Origin: Iris pallida
Lineage: Eukaryota; Streptophyta; Magnoliopsida; Asparagales; Iridaceae
Assembly: GCA_029216955.1 (NCBI GenBank)
Contig: JANAVB010004000.1
Coordinates: 2,815,829 to 2,879,828 of the forward strand
Length of the DNA stretch: 64,000 nucleotides
Direction: 5' to 3'
Part shown: one piece after another, positions 48,006 to 59,937 of the stretch
How the letters are laid out: each line of letters opens with the position of its first letter
Position numbering within the stretch: position 1 is the stretch's first letter
Notes under the pieces: model-generated
Databases searched by the model: none
What the model saw: only the letters and a program-made list of their open reading frames with translations
What the model was told of the DNA's origin: nothing
Position numbers and translations under genes: made by a program

Positions 48006-49727
48006 ATGGTGCTTACTCGTTCATCCCAGTCTGTTACATCTGAGAATGGCGCACTCCATATCCAGTCAGCTGACCAGTTGACTAATACACCCTTACCTCC
48101 ACCTACCACATTTCCCCACTCTACAGATCCATAAACCCAGATGCCTCCACCACCCTCCACATCACATGTCCAGCAGAACCCAATACTTCTACCACCCCCT
48201 ATCACCTTACCTACCTAGGCTTCCATCACACTCGACGAGAACCAGCTGCTCACTATGATCCAGGGGTTCCTAACAACCCATCAGGAGCAGACTACCCTAC
48301 TCCGCCAGAGCATGGAGCGTTCTGAGGAACGTACCGTGGTCCCACCACCTGTAGAGCCACGACAGAGAGCGGGGACGATCAAGGACTTCATGGGTCTGAA
48401 TCCCAAGGAGTTCTCAGGGACAGAGGGCATAGTAGTAGCAGATGACTGGCTAGATTTGGTAGAGAGGAAACTCCTTAGAGTTAGGATGCCGGGTGACCTC
48501 CAAGTCGAGGCAGCGAGATTTCTGCTGATAGACTTGGCAGGAGTCTGGTTTCAGAATGAGCCATTGTTTGCGAGAGGGAGAGCCACTTGGGATCAGTTCA
48601 AGACCCAGTTCAAGAAGAAATTCTTCTCGACCACTGCTAGAGTAGCCATGGGGCTACGATTCCAGAACATCCAGTAGGGGAACCGTTCTGTTGATGAGTA
48701 TGCGACATAGTTTAGTCGCCTGAGCCGTTTTGCTCCTAGTCTGGTCGCAGATCCAGAGGAGATGACCCGTAGGTTTTGCCATGGTCTAGTTCCAGACATC
48801 GGCATTCTTATAGTGGCGAACGGTACGACTGACTACTACCAGAGCCTAGAGTTGGTCCGGAGCATCGAGGAGCATTTTCTGTCTAGCAAGAGGCCAGCTT
48901 CTGTACATCATGAGGGACCGTCCAAGCGTCAGGCTTTCCAGCAGAGAGCACCGACGTCGCCCCAGCAGACTTACCGTCCCCCTACATCACATCACCCGAC
49001 CCCTCCAGTTAGAGCCCCAGGACCCCGACATCAGCAGCAGCAGCAGAAGGAAGCTATATGTTCTTTCTGCGGAAGACCACGGCATGATTACTCCATCTAC
49101 AGGAAGAGGTTGAAGCAGTTCTTAGTTTGTGGGTCTGCCACCCACATGATACGGGAATGCCCAGTAGCCAAGGGACCTAGGGGACCGCTTCTGACTCAGC
49201 AGCAGAGGTTTGGACAGCATCTGCAGCAGCAGAAGGGACCTCAGGGGAAGGTTTATAGTCTAGCTCTTGAGCCGGAGCCGGAGCAGGTTTCGGAGCCAGA
49301 TTACCTAGCTGACGTCATCACAGGTCATATTTATTTGCATACTTTTCTAGCTCTATGCTTGTTTGATTCTGGTGCATCTCATAACTTCCTATCATTAGAG
49401 TTTATGCATAAACACCATCTAGTAGCTTCACCTACTGCGGAGATTAGTAGAGTGATGACGGAAGGAGGACCAGTGCATATTAGAGCTATCTATAGATATT
49501 CTATTTTTATAGCCGAGAGAGAGTTCAGGGGACGATTCTTTGTGATGCCACTCTCCGGTTATGATATCATATTGGGGATGGACTGGCTTAGCTATGCCCA
49601 TGCATCTATAGATTGTCATGAGGGTAGTATTTTGTTCAGTCCCCCAGGCACAGCACCATTCAGTGTCAGGAGGACTGGGCCGGAGATCAGCCTAGAGCCG
49701 AACTGTTGTGCGACAGTTGGGACGTAG
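48006..49727 (+). pseudogene. gag-PR: Y gag and protease (Ty3/gypsy), disrupted
   Basis: The frame opens at ATG 48006 and is broken by stops at 48132, 48216, 48675 and 48708, then stays open to 49727. A proline-rich N terminus is followed by the gag core (IKDFMGLNPKEFSGT, DDWLDLVERKLL, RATWDQFKTQFKKKFF). Then come a Q/P-rich linker and two zinc knuckles (about 49065-49165), each missing one cysteine (CSFCGRPRHDYSIY and FLVCGSATHMIREC). The aspartic protease active site LFDSGASHNF is near 49360, with a GYDIILGMDWL flap/C-terminal segment near 49560. The stop at 49725 marks a change to the RT frame and a probable deletion of the protease-RT linker. In life it would give the capsid and the maturation protease. 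Confidence 0.9.
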
Positions 49728-52654
49728 CACCGCCACACCCTATCATTAGGGAGTTTATGGATGTATTCCCAGAGGATCTTCCAGGGCTTCTGCCTGACAG
49801 AGATGTGGAGTTCACTATAGATTTAGTGTCGGGTTCATCACCAGTATCCCGGGCTTGCTATAGAGTGAATCCCAAGAAGGCCGTAGAGATGAAAGTGCAG
49901 ATTGATGACCTGTTGAAAAAGGGTTTCATTCGATCCAGTGCTTCTCCATGGGGAGCGCCAGTGCTCTTTGTGCCTAAGAAGGATGGTACAGTCCGGTTGT
50001 GTATTGACTACCGGGCCTTGAATGCCATCACCATCAAGAACAAATATCCTCTACCCAGGATAGATGATTTGTTCGACCAGTTGAGCGGGGCGAAGGTGTT
50101 CTCCAGGATAGACTTGAGATCCGGGTACCACCAGGTGAAGGTTAGGGCAGCAGACATCCAGAAGACGGCGTTCAACACGAAGTACGGACAGTACGAGTTT
50201 CTGGTGATACCATTTGGTCTCACAAATGCGCCAGCTGTCTTTATGAATTTGATGAATAAAATATTTCACCAGTATCTGGATAAGTTCGTCATAGTGTTTA
50301 TCGACGACATCCTGATATACTCGAAGACGCCAGAGGAGCATGCAGAGCACTTGCGGATAGTTTTAGGGATTCTGAGGTAGGAGAGACTGTTTGCCAAATT
50401 GTCGAAGTGCGAGTTCTTTTTAGACCGAGTGGAGTTTCTCGGCCATGTAGTTACTGGAGATGGAATCTCGATGGATCCCAGGAATATTGCTGCAGTTGAG
50501 ACATGGAAGGCTCCGACGTCAGTTTCAGAGATCATAAGCTTTCTGGGTTTAGCAGGCTATTATAGAAAGTTTGTCCAGGACTTTGCTAGGATAGCTGAAC
50601 CCATGACGAAGCTGACGCGGAAGGACGCAGAGTACATCTGGTCAAAGGACTGCCAGACAGCATTTGAGGAGCTAAATAGGAGGCTGACGACTGCTCCAGT
50701 TCTGACTTTACCTTCAGGTTCTGGAGGTTTCACCATATACAGCGATGCTTCTGGGAAGGGGCTAGGATGTGTCCTACAGCAGCATAAGAAAGTGATTGCT
50801 TATGCATCTTGGCAATTGCGGACTCATGAGAGGAATTATCCTACCCATGACCTAGAGTTAGCTGCGGTGATCTTTGCACTCAAGTTATAGAAACATTACT
50901 TTTACGGAGAGCGTGTGGAAATCTTTACTAACCACAAAAAATTGAAGTATGTGTTCACGCAGAAAGAGTTGAGCATGAGGCAAAGACGATGGTTGGAGTT
51001 GATGAAAGACTTCCACATCGATTTACAGTATCACCCCGGAAAGGCAAATGTGGTGGCGGATGCGCTGAGCAGGCATCCGATGGTATGGTATCTGATGATT
51101 GATCGGCATTTGCGGGAAGATCTGGAGAAGCTCGGTATCGAGCTAGTTCGGCCAGGATTAGTGATACAGATGATGGCGCTTGACATTCAGTCAGGTTTGA
51201 TGGAGCAGATCAGAGAGGCACAGTCTACAGATGAGAGCCTTTGCAAACTTCGAGCCCAGGCTTTAGCTGGATTGTTGGATGACTTCACTATAGCAGAGGA
51301 TGGATCCTTGAGACATGGCAGCCGATTGTGTGTGCCAAAAGGAGAGCTGGTAGAGGCAGTCTTGCAGGAGGCGCACCGATCGAGATATTCTATTCACCCT
51401 AGTGCTAACAAGATGTACCGTGACTTACGGGAACATCTTTGGTGGCACAGGATGAAGAGGAATATATCACGTTTCATCTCGAGATGCCTAGTTTGCCAGC
51501 AGGTCAAGGCGGAGTGCCAGAGGCCAGCTGGTTTATTACAGCCGTTACCCATTCCCGAGTGAAAGTGGGAACATATTACGATGGACTTCATCTCAGGGCT
51601 TCCTCATTCCCAAGGAGGGAAGGATGCCATTTGGGTCATCGTGGACAGGCTGACGAAGTGTGCGCACTTCATACCCTTCAAGGTGGGGCTTTCTACTGAG
51701 AAGTTGGCGGAGCTATACATGCAGCAGATAGTTTGCCTACACGGAGTACCGGTGAGCATCGTGTCGGACAGAGACAGCAGATTCACATCCCACTATTGGA
51801 GGAGCTTGCAAGAGGAGTTGGGCAGTAGGCTCAAGTTCAGTACGGCGTACCACCCGCAGACAGATGGGTAGTCCGAGAGGACGATACAGACACTGGAGGA
51901 TATGCTGAGGACCTGCATGCTGGACTTCGGAGGATCTTGGGAGAGCCATCTGCACTTGGTAGAGTTTTTATACAACAACAGCTACCAAGCCAGTATCGGT
52001 ATGTCTCCTTTCGAGGCGCTATATGGATGACGATGCCACACACCGCTCTTTTGGGATGATATTGGAGACAGTATTATGCTTGGGCCAGAGATGATCACGG
52101 ATGCAGCAGAGAAAGTCGGGATGATCAGAGACCGGCTCAGAGTAGCTCAGGACAGGCAAAAACACTGGGCTGATGCTAGTCGCAGACCAATGGAGTTTGC
52201 AGACGGTGATATGGTGCTAGTGAAGATATCACCTACTAGAGGGACAATCCGGTTCGGATGAGGAGGGAAGCTGAGCCCCAGATACATCGGGCCGTTTGAG
52301 ATACTTGGCAGGATTGGAGAGGTAGCTTACAGGGTTGCACTTCCACCCAACCTAGCAGGAGTTCATGATGTATTTCACATATCTCAGCTGAGGAGATATG
52401 TTCCAGACCCCAGTCATGTGCTAGATCATTCAGAGTTGGAGGTCGGACCGAGCCTTACAGTTTTTGAGAAGCCATTGGAGATATTAGACAAGAGAGAGAA
52501 GAGGCTGAGGAACAAGGTTATACCCTTAGTACGAGTAGCTTGGAGCCGTCACTCTCCAGGTGAATCTACTTGGGAGAGGGAGTCGGACATGAGGGAGAAA
52601 TATCCTTACTTGTTCGATCCAACCGCTGCGAGGGAACCACCCGTTCCCGCTTGA
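49728..52654 (+). pseudogene. pol: Y pol: RT, RNase H, integrase, chromodomain, disrupted
   Basis: One frame runs from [13 protein letters not shown] (49750) to the stop at 52652, with internal stops at 50378, 50888, 51560, 51869, 52028 and 52259. [30 protein letters not shown], and the catalytic FIDDILIYS (about 50299). RNase [12 protein letters not shown], then [10 protein letters not shown], then [15 protein letters not shown]. Integrase: the zinc-finger histidines and CLVCQQVK (about 51380-51505), then the catalytic MDFISG, VSDRDSRFTS and a glutamate in [10 protein letters not shown]. It closes with a GPF module and a chromodomain ending [14 protein letters not shown]. All stops are explained by C-to-T changes on one strand or the other. 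Length and domain order are those of a complete Tekay-type pol. Confidence 0.92.
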
Positions 52655-52761
52655 TACCTTAGAGGTTAGTTTCGATCATAGCCTTAGTCATTTGTTGTAT
52701 TGCTTGCTATGTTAGAATATTGTAGGGTCTTCAATCCTTGTGAATTTCGAGGACAAAATTT

Positions 52762-52778
52762 TTCAAGAAGGGAAGACT
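52762..52778 (+). other. Polypurine tract of element Y
   Basis: TTCAAGAAGGGAAGACT lies directly before the 3' LTR start, preceded by TTTCGAGGACAAAATT, a motif shared with the 3' ends of X and LARD and (as GAGGATGGGATT) Z. Confidence 0.8.
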
Positions 52779-53929
52779 TGTAAGCCCCTGTTTTTCAAAA
52801 ATTATTTAATTAGTGTTAATTAATAATTAATATCATTTTTTAGCCTTAAAATATTTATTATGATTATTAGGAATTTTTCTAGAATTTTAAATGAGTTTTA
52901 AATGAGTTTTAAATACTAAAATATTAATTTGTAATTTTCTAAAATGTTTTAATATCATTTTGTAATTTTTAGAATTATTTTAATATAGTTTTGTAATTTA
53001 TCAAATTGTATTAATTATAGTTTGTAATAATTAGAATTGTTAATATATCAGTTTGTAATAAATAAATTATTTTTAATGCGGAATGCAAATTTTAATTTGC
53101 ATATAGATACTGTCAGGGCCATTCTGTAAATAACCTAACTATGGGGGCCTAATTGCTAACCTACACTACCCCCCTCCCCCCACGATCACCCACTCCCTGC
53201 CCGACGACCGACGACCGACGACTCGGGCTGACCCCGCCATTTTCGGCCAGCGCACACCCCCCCCGACCGACTCAACCCCTCTATTAAAACCCCCTCGCTC
53301 CCCTCAGCTCGACCACCCCCACTTCGACCCACCACAGCCACCGCAGCCTCTTTCTTCCCCAAACCCAAAGCCCTAAAACCCTAACTCCGGCCATCTACCC
53401 CGTCCAGCCTCACCGACGAACATCACCGCCCACAACCGCCATCATCCGACGCGCCGACCGCAGCGCCAATGGAACGCCACCGCCCTGATGCCTCCTCCAC
53501 CGGCCAGCACGCTCGAATCCCCCCCGACTAGCCAGACACGTGAGTACCAGGGCTCATTTCGTGTCGTCCGTGTCCCAAATCCACGTACGTGGTTCGCCAG
53601 GACACGGGGACGCTCGTCCAGTGTTTGGACACGTGAATTAGTGTTCGTGCGTGTCGTGCATAGCACGGACACGTAGAATCCAGTGTCCCTAACTGTCCGG
53701 ACACAGGATTGATTTTATTATTTTTATATATAATATTTAACCTAACCTAAATAACTATAACCTAAACCTAATCCTAACGTAACCCTCGGGCTGACCCCCT
53801 GGCCAGCCCGACCTAGTCTAAACCCTCCCCCTCCCCCCCCCCCGTGCGCAGTGGGCCGAGCTCGAGCCCTGAGCTGCTGAGTTTATTTCTTTCTTTTTTT
53901 TTCCTTTTTCTTTTCTTTGTTATTTATAT

Positions 53930-54138
53930 ATATTTATATATATATATGTATATACATATAATTATATATATATATGTATTTACTGTATATAGGCAGTATT
54001 TTTATATATGTATATATATTTTTATACTTAGTAAATTTTTATATATATATTTGTATTTATATACATATATGTATATATGTATATATTTTCATATGTATAT
54101 ATATTATTATATATATATATACTATTATATATATGTAT

Positions 54139-54221
<83 letters not shown>

Positions 54222-54242
54222 AAAATACTCAATTATAAATAA

Positions 54243-54324
<82 letters not shown>

Positions 54325-54379
54325 GAAAATACTCAATTATAAAGTATATATATATATATACTTTATAATTGAGTATTTT

Positions 54380-54440
<61 letters not shown>
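53930..54440. repeat. Expanded TA-rich tract with inverted copies
   Basis: Long pure (TA)n runs (54145-54218, 54249-54319 and others) are separated by copies of AAGAAAATACTCAATTATAA in direct (54219, 54323) and inverted (to 54382) orientation. The 5' LTR has only one such sequence, at 45857-45881. The tract is prone to assembly error. Confidence 0.9.
54323..54382. repeat. 60-bp perfect palindrome
   Basis: The arm from AAGAAAATACTCAATTATAA through AGTATATATA is followed with no spacer by its exact reverse complement, ending ATTTTCTT. Confidence 0.95.
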
Positions 54441-54442
<2 letters not shown>

Positions 54443-55957
54443 TTTTAACATATGTATGTATATATTCACTATGTATAATTTTACCTTATTTAAATATTAA
54501 TATTTATTTTGCACTTTTACCAAATTGTATTTTAGTATATTTAAATTACTGCAACCATTTGGTGTCCAAGCCTAGCATGGGTTTTTGGGCCCAAATGTGT
54601 TTTCACACATTCAAGGCCTGTACAAGTCATACTGGACTTGATTCATGGCCTTGTGTCCTGTATTTGAACTTTGGTTCAAATTATGTACATGGACAAAATA
54701 CGCAGATAATTAATTATTTAATTTTAATTGTGTGCAATGCTGTTTTCGATTTTCTAGAAATACTTAAAGTACTGTTAAAATTCTGGAAAAATAGTATTTA
54801 GATACTATGTTAATTTATCTAATTTAGTATAATTTTTATAGTATTTAATTTATAGTTTTGCCACTAGTTTGGCATATGAAACCAAAACTCATTTTCTGTA
54901 TACTTAGGAAAACTGATTTTTTATAAAATACTTGTACTGGTTAATAAATTCCAGAAAATTATAATAAATTTCTATAATTAACAAGGATCTTTTTGGTACT
55001 TTACTTTGAGTAAAAATAAGCTTTTTGTCTATCTCAAAAATTGTTAAAACACAATGTTCATTTGATTTATTTATTGATTAATTACGACTTGCAACTTTTT
55101 GTGCTACTTTGAGTTTTAGCCGTATTGAACCTCACCCCTCACTAGTGTAAAGACCCTGGAAAGTTAGTTAAAGTAGTGTGTCACCCCACATTGGTCTCCT
55201 ATGCTAAAGTCAGCATTTTGGCTAGGTGCCCAGTCACAAGTCGTGTTGCACCAATTAGTGTCTTAGTGTTTTAGCTTAGAGTAAAAACTAAGTTTATGTA
55301 TTTATTTCTACAGTGACGAGTTACCAGACATCTATATCACTTTTATCGCAGCTTGCTTTGCTTTGCTTTGCTAGAGGCAAGTACTTTCTACAAACTTTAC
55401 ATACTGTTACATAAATGAACTGCTAATCCAACCATGTTAAATGCTGATCCTTGGGGTAGCAAGTTAAAATATCACATGTTGTACTTTCCATTACTACCAT
55501 GTTTAGAACAGTCTTTATGTATCTCTCACATGATTAGAACCTGGGATATGGAGAAACTGTTAGTAGCGTACGTGATCATGCCCCCTTACTCGTACGTACG
55601 TACCGAGCAAGGTTGACATTTTATATGTATACCTTATCGTAGGCGCACCAGCTGTATTTGTACGTATGTACACCTATCGCTTGTTTTACTTGTACGGAAG
55701 TATATTTTATGTACTTGTACCATAGTACATTTTATGTACTTGTACCATAGTACATTTTACACCTATTGACGATCACGGACCTGCTACAGTTTTAAACATT
55801 ACATATACATCTGTCTCTATGACATATGTGTCCTTGCCATGATAGACTATGTGATGCCATGTTTCCAGTAATTCCTCTTATGTTCATTTTTATGTTTCAT
55901 ATGCTAGTTTGTTAGATTCAGTACTTGCTCCCGACCTGACAGGATAACGTTGTAGGT

Positions 55958-56059
55958 GTCCTTACTGAGGAGGAGTTACTCTGCGACACATATTATGGAG
56001 ATACTGTCGAGGACCCGACTTTGCCTTACGAGGATGTTCCTGCGGGAAACCTCGCCTAG
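55958..56059 (+). other. Short acidic reading frame in Y 3' LTR
   Basis: Same frame and stop as 47379-47480, with a few amino-acid changes and no stop or shift. Confidence 0.35.
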
Positions 56060-56345
56060 TTGTCTTATTGCTTTAGACTTTTTGAGAGTAGTCATGTATT
56101 AGACTACGTATTTTGTAACTGGACATGTATCCAGTTTTACATTTCAGACTTGTACTTGGATATTTTACTATATGAGACGACTTTTGTGTTTGGAGCATTT
56201 ATGACTTTTATTCACTTAAAGAACTGTTAGCACATTTAGTCTTGTCTTGTTATCTCTAGAACAGCTTACTGTATTTTATCCCAAACGCAGGCTGGACATG
56301 ACTCGGCCCGGCCTAATAATTTGGGTAACGGGTCGTGACAAATCC

Positions 56346-57785
56346 TATTCTTAACTCAAAAACCAATTTGAATCAAAACAATCATGTGGGGATATCCAAC
56401 AGTAAAAAACATGAAATAACAATGAATTAAATGGTTAGGGAAAAGCTGAAAATATATGTATCAGGACAGGTATCATAAAATATGAAACAACCCCAATTCG
56501 AACCAATTATTCCATCAAAACTTATTCTATTGTGAAAACCTAAGCAAACATAGATTATATAGCATAATTAGGATCAATTTAGCAATTAAAAACATAATTT
56601 AAACTATTTTAAACGAATTAACAGAGAACACAAAACACTGTGCACAGAACCGCACAGTGCACGTACAAAATCGTGTCCGACACGACACGAGGACTCGTGC
56701 AACTCGAGAAACCTTGTGTCGGTCATGGACATGACACGTGTGTCAATTTATACGTGTCGGGGTGGCGTGTGCACAGAGAAAACAGCCCCGAGTAGCAGGG
56801 CATGTTTTCTGCCCGCGCGCGCGCGTGCGACCGCATGTCCGCATGTCCGTGCGACTCGACACGACGTGAAATCGTGCTCAGTGCAGTGGAAATACATAAG
56901 CAAGGTCTAATACTATTTTCCTATTCAAATACAATTCACAAAATCAACCGAAATGTCCTTTGAGGCATTTCGTCGAACACATTCCTATACACGCTGATAC
57001 GTGTCCGATACGGACACGTAATGGGCTCAAATTCTTGGGTTTGCTAATCCTACTATTAGGTTAGGGCTAGGGCATCCTAGAAATGCAAATAAACAGTAAT
57101 TTTATGGAGTAAAATAGATTATACCTATTGATGTGCAAAGCTCACAAAAACCCCAAATGGAATGGTTCCTCAATCCACCAAAACTTCCCCAAATTGATTC
57201 CTTCCTGAAAATACTCAACACCAACAACAAGTAGACTAATATTAGGTCCTAATGCAATTGGTTTGGAGAAAAAACGAATTAAAAATAGATTTTCTAGTGA
57301 TTGGGGAAGATGGAGACTCACCTCTTCTCAAACATGGAAAATAAATCTAAGTGGAGGCTAGCCCTAATTTCAAGGAGCATTAAATAGAGGGGGGGAATCA
57401 CTAGTGGCCGGCCAAGGCTTATTAGGGTTAGGGTTGGTTCATGGTATGGGCCTATGGGCTATTAAGGCTTTAAGTCACATAATGACTTGTGATTTCACAA
57501 GCCATTCTTTAATCAATCTAACTCCTAATTTTCGCAAATTAATTCTAATGAATTAAAAGCCACTAACTTAGGTCAAGCTAGGGTTACATAACCTAACCAA
57601 GTAGCCATGACCTAGGTTAGCCTCTAGGTTAGTCTCCTAGTCAAAGTCAACTATAGGACCAAAATCAATTATACTAAAAATCACATTAATTCTAATAAAT
57701 CTAAATAATAAATAATAATTCCAAATAATTCTCAAAATTTTGAAAATGACCAAAATACCCTCAAGCTAGGAAAGTGGTAGTGACA
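56346..57785 (-). repeat. LTR X, 5' portion
   Basis: On the minus strand the LTR starts TGTCACTACC at 57785, right after the PPT GGGGGGGTAGATT. It then has a TATA-like CTATTTAATGC (about 57383-57395) and a GGACACG/CGTGTCC-rich segment (56650-57020). The open frame at 56716-56910 is not supported as a gene. Confidence 0.8.
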
Positions 57786-57864
57786 AATCTACCCCCCCTT
57801 AAAATAATTTTGTCCTCGAAATTAAAGGCGAAACTAACTGCTGAGAAGGATAGAAAAGTATACC

Positions 57865-58307
57865 TCAAGGTCCAAAAAGATAGGGGTACCGCTCGCGCAT
57901 CTCATCCTCCAGCTCCCAGGTAGACTCTCCTGGAGAATGATGCCTCCATGCGACGCGTACCAAGGGTATCACCTGGTTCCTCAATACCTTCTCTCGGCAA
58001 TCCAGAATCTCTACAGGCTGCTCTGGATAGCTGAGAGTAGGTCCAACCTCAATCTCCGAATGATCGAGCACATGGCTAGGGTCAGCCACGTACCGTCTCA
58101 ACTGTGATATGTGAAATACGTTGTGAACTTTCACTAGTGCAGGTGGCAAGTCTAGCCTGTATGCCACGTTACCGACTCTCCTACTGATAACGAAAGGGCC
58201 GATGAAGCGCGGGCTAAGCTTCTTACCTCCACCAAAATGTATCGTACCATGAGTCGGAGATACCCGCAGAAAAACCATGTCTCCCACATAACCACAAGCA
58301 AGGTCTC
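57865..58307 (-). pseudogene. pol: X pol C-terminus: integrase end and chromodomain
   Basis: It is open on the minus strand from the Z insertion point down to the stop at 57865-57867 with no internal stop. It reads [15 protein letters not shown], the GPF-type module ([21 protein letters not shown]), [17 protein letters not shown], a linker, and a chromodomain ([19 protein letters not shown], then [19 protein letters not shown], then PYLFGP). This is the last part of a Tekay-like integrase, which in this lineage is thought to guide integration to heterochromatin by binding histone marks. It is cut upstream by the LTR of Z. It is cleaner than Y or Z, but incomplete here. Confidence 0.88.
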
Positions 58308-58771
58308 TGTCACGCCCCAGAACCAGAATACTGGAGAGCGGGGGCAGACATAGCCAGCTACGTATATTGAAATGGATTCCATCTCGCTATACGGTCACGG
58401 CTGTCTAGGATACATGAGGGTTTATCTACAAGCCAACAGTCTCTTAAGGTCATGAACAAGCCTAGTGTCTCAATCATAAGCAAGTAAGTAAGAGTCACAA
58501 GATGTATGATCATTAAATATACAATAATAAGGCGTCCCAAATATTACATATTCAGCTGATCATGAAGCTAGTCATTACAAAATGTTAGGACTAGCAAGAG
58601 TTTAGTCATACATGATCAACCCTAGGATTTGTCAATCATGTTACAGCCCGTAGGCAGACAGTAAGTAAGTGCAATCGAGCTAAACAGGTGCTCGTCGGCT
58701 AAACGCCTCAAAAGAATATTTTATAATAGAGCGGGAGAGCCAAAATAACCCACTCGTTGCCAGGGTTCCGT

Positions 58772-58873
58772 CTAGTGGCCACCATCTGGCTGGGAGGTCG
58801 GTATATCCTCTGGAGCTGCTCCAAAATCTGGCCACACAAAACCAGCTGGGTCAGACCCCAGAAGAGCAAGTGC
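58772..58873 (-). other. Short acidic reading frame in LTR Z
   Basis: The minus-strand frame reads ALALLGSDPAGFVWPDFGAA, then PEDIPTSQPDGGH and a TAG stop (58772-58774). Its place (about 0.5 kb from the LTR 3' end, just after a CTTGCTC motif shared with Y and S1) fits the short frames of the other LTRs, though the sequence match is weaker and lacks YYG. Confidence 0.25.
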
Positions 58874-59937
58874 CACAAAGGAAGCTTCACTTAAGAACTA
58901 AAACCAGCAATCAGCACAGGAATATAAATATAAATAAAATAAGGACTGGAATAAAAGGAAACATATCAGGATGATATACGACGAGGTAACCATGGAACTA
59001 TTCAGATAGCCAGGTTACAACCCGTAAACCAAACAAGGACCGGGGTTATAATCCTTCATCTGAACGGAGCTTGGTTTCTCACCATTTATTGGTAAAATAA
59101 ATACAAGCATTCTGGTCATTCAATAGTCTGGAACAGGGTCAGGGCAAGACTAGACTGGTTAGACTCCATCCAATCACTTCACGGCCAAGCAAGAACTACG
59201 GCTTGATACTTTAACTAACTAGGGTTGTCACAAGCCTAATTACTAACAAGATGCAGTGAGATTATTCCACAGCCACAAGCCCTGCAGACCATCCAGGTCA
59301 CCCAGGTCGAGAGATTAGGGTTGAATTCAGGTGGGTACATCGTCCAGGAAACGCATGTACCCTTAAGCAGTTTGAAGGGTGCAACACATGACAGTGTGCT
59401 GGAAATGTGCCCTACTCGACGGTAGGCTACAGATCCCAAGCGCGCCCAGGTAACGGGATTGCCTGTAGCTGGAAAATCTCTTCATGACTAATGTATTAAT
59501 CTAGTTGTTAACCTTAGTCCATTTTAGTAGGTACTCCTGACCGTGGTACTCAGGAGTCCCCTCCTAGACATGATTGCAAGACAGGACTGGATTATTTGTA
59601 CAAGCACAATCGCCCACGATGTCCAGGTTATTCATACAGGTCATGTCATGTCAGGTAGCCGTCGCAACAGCTTATCAAGATATAACATGTCAGGTTTATC
59701 ATGTCAAGTGTACTTGTCAGGAGTGTGCCACGACGGACCACTATCAGGTCATGTCAGGTCATTATATCAGGAGTGCACCACTGCGGGTCACTATCGTGTA
59801 ATGCTCAGGTATCATTTCCAAATATATTAAACAAATCCATGATTATCAAGTTCATGACAAAAGGCGTAAGGATATAAAATGGATGTTAAATATCTAATAA
59901 AATATCAATATACAGGGCTATAGAAGATCAAGGGTAA

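Larger units (their letters stand above)
44454..56340 (+). mobile_element. Y: complete Tekay-like (chromovirus) Ty3/gypsy retrotransposon, inactive
   Basis: It has TG...CA LTRs (44454-47761, 52779-56340), an exact AATCC duplication, a PBS-like block, gag-protease-RT-RNase H-integrase-chromodomain in the Ty3/gypsy order, and a PPT (CAAGAAGGGAAGAC) before the 3' LTR. A C-terminal chromodomain with the GESTWE signature puts it in the Tekay/Del-type chromoviruses. At least ten in-frame stops and one shift (with a likely deletion between protease and RT) show it is dead. It is inserted in LTR X. The LTRs are still close, differing mostly in the TA-rich tract. Confidence 0.95.
52779..56340 (+). repeat. 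Y 3' LTR (3562 bp)
   Basis: It starts TGTAAGCCCCTG and ends GGGTCGTGACA before AATCC. It is longer than the 5' LTR because the TA-rich tract (53930-54440) is expanded and rearranged, with a 60-bp perfect palindrome. Elsewhere there are only scattered substitutions and short indels, so the insertion is fairly young compared with X. Confidence 0.95.
41820..58307 (-). mobile_element. X: Tekay-like Ty3/gypsy element, 3' part, split by Y and cut by Z
   Basis: Read on the minus strand, it comprises the C-terminal polyprotein (58307-57865), a PPT region (TTTCGAGGACAAAATTATTT, then TTAAGGGGGGGTAGATT) and the 3' LTR (57785 down to 41820), which is interrupted by element Y at 44454-56340. The 5' part continues beyond Z, outside the window. 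X is the oldest element of this stack, since both Y and Z lie inside it. Confidence 0.8.
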
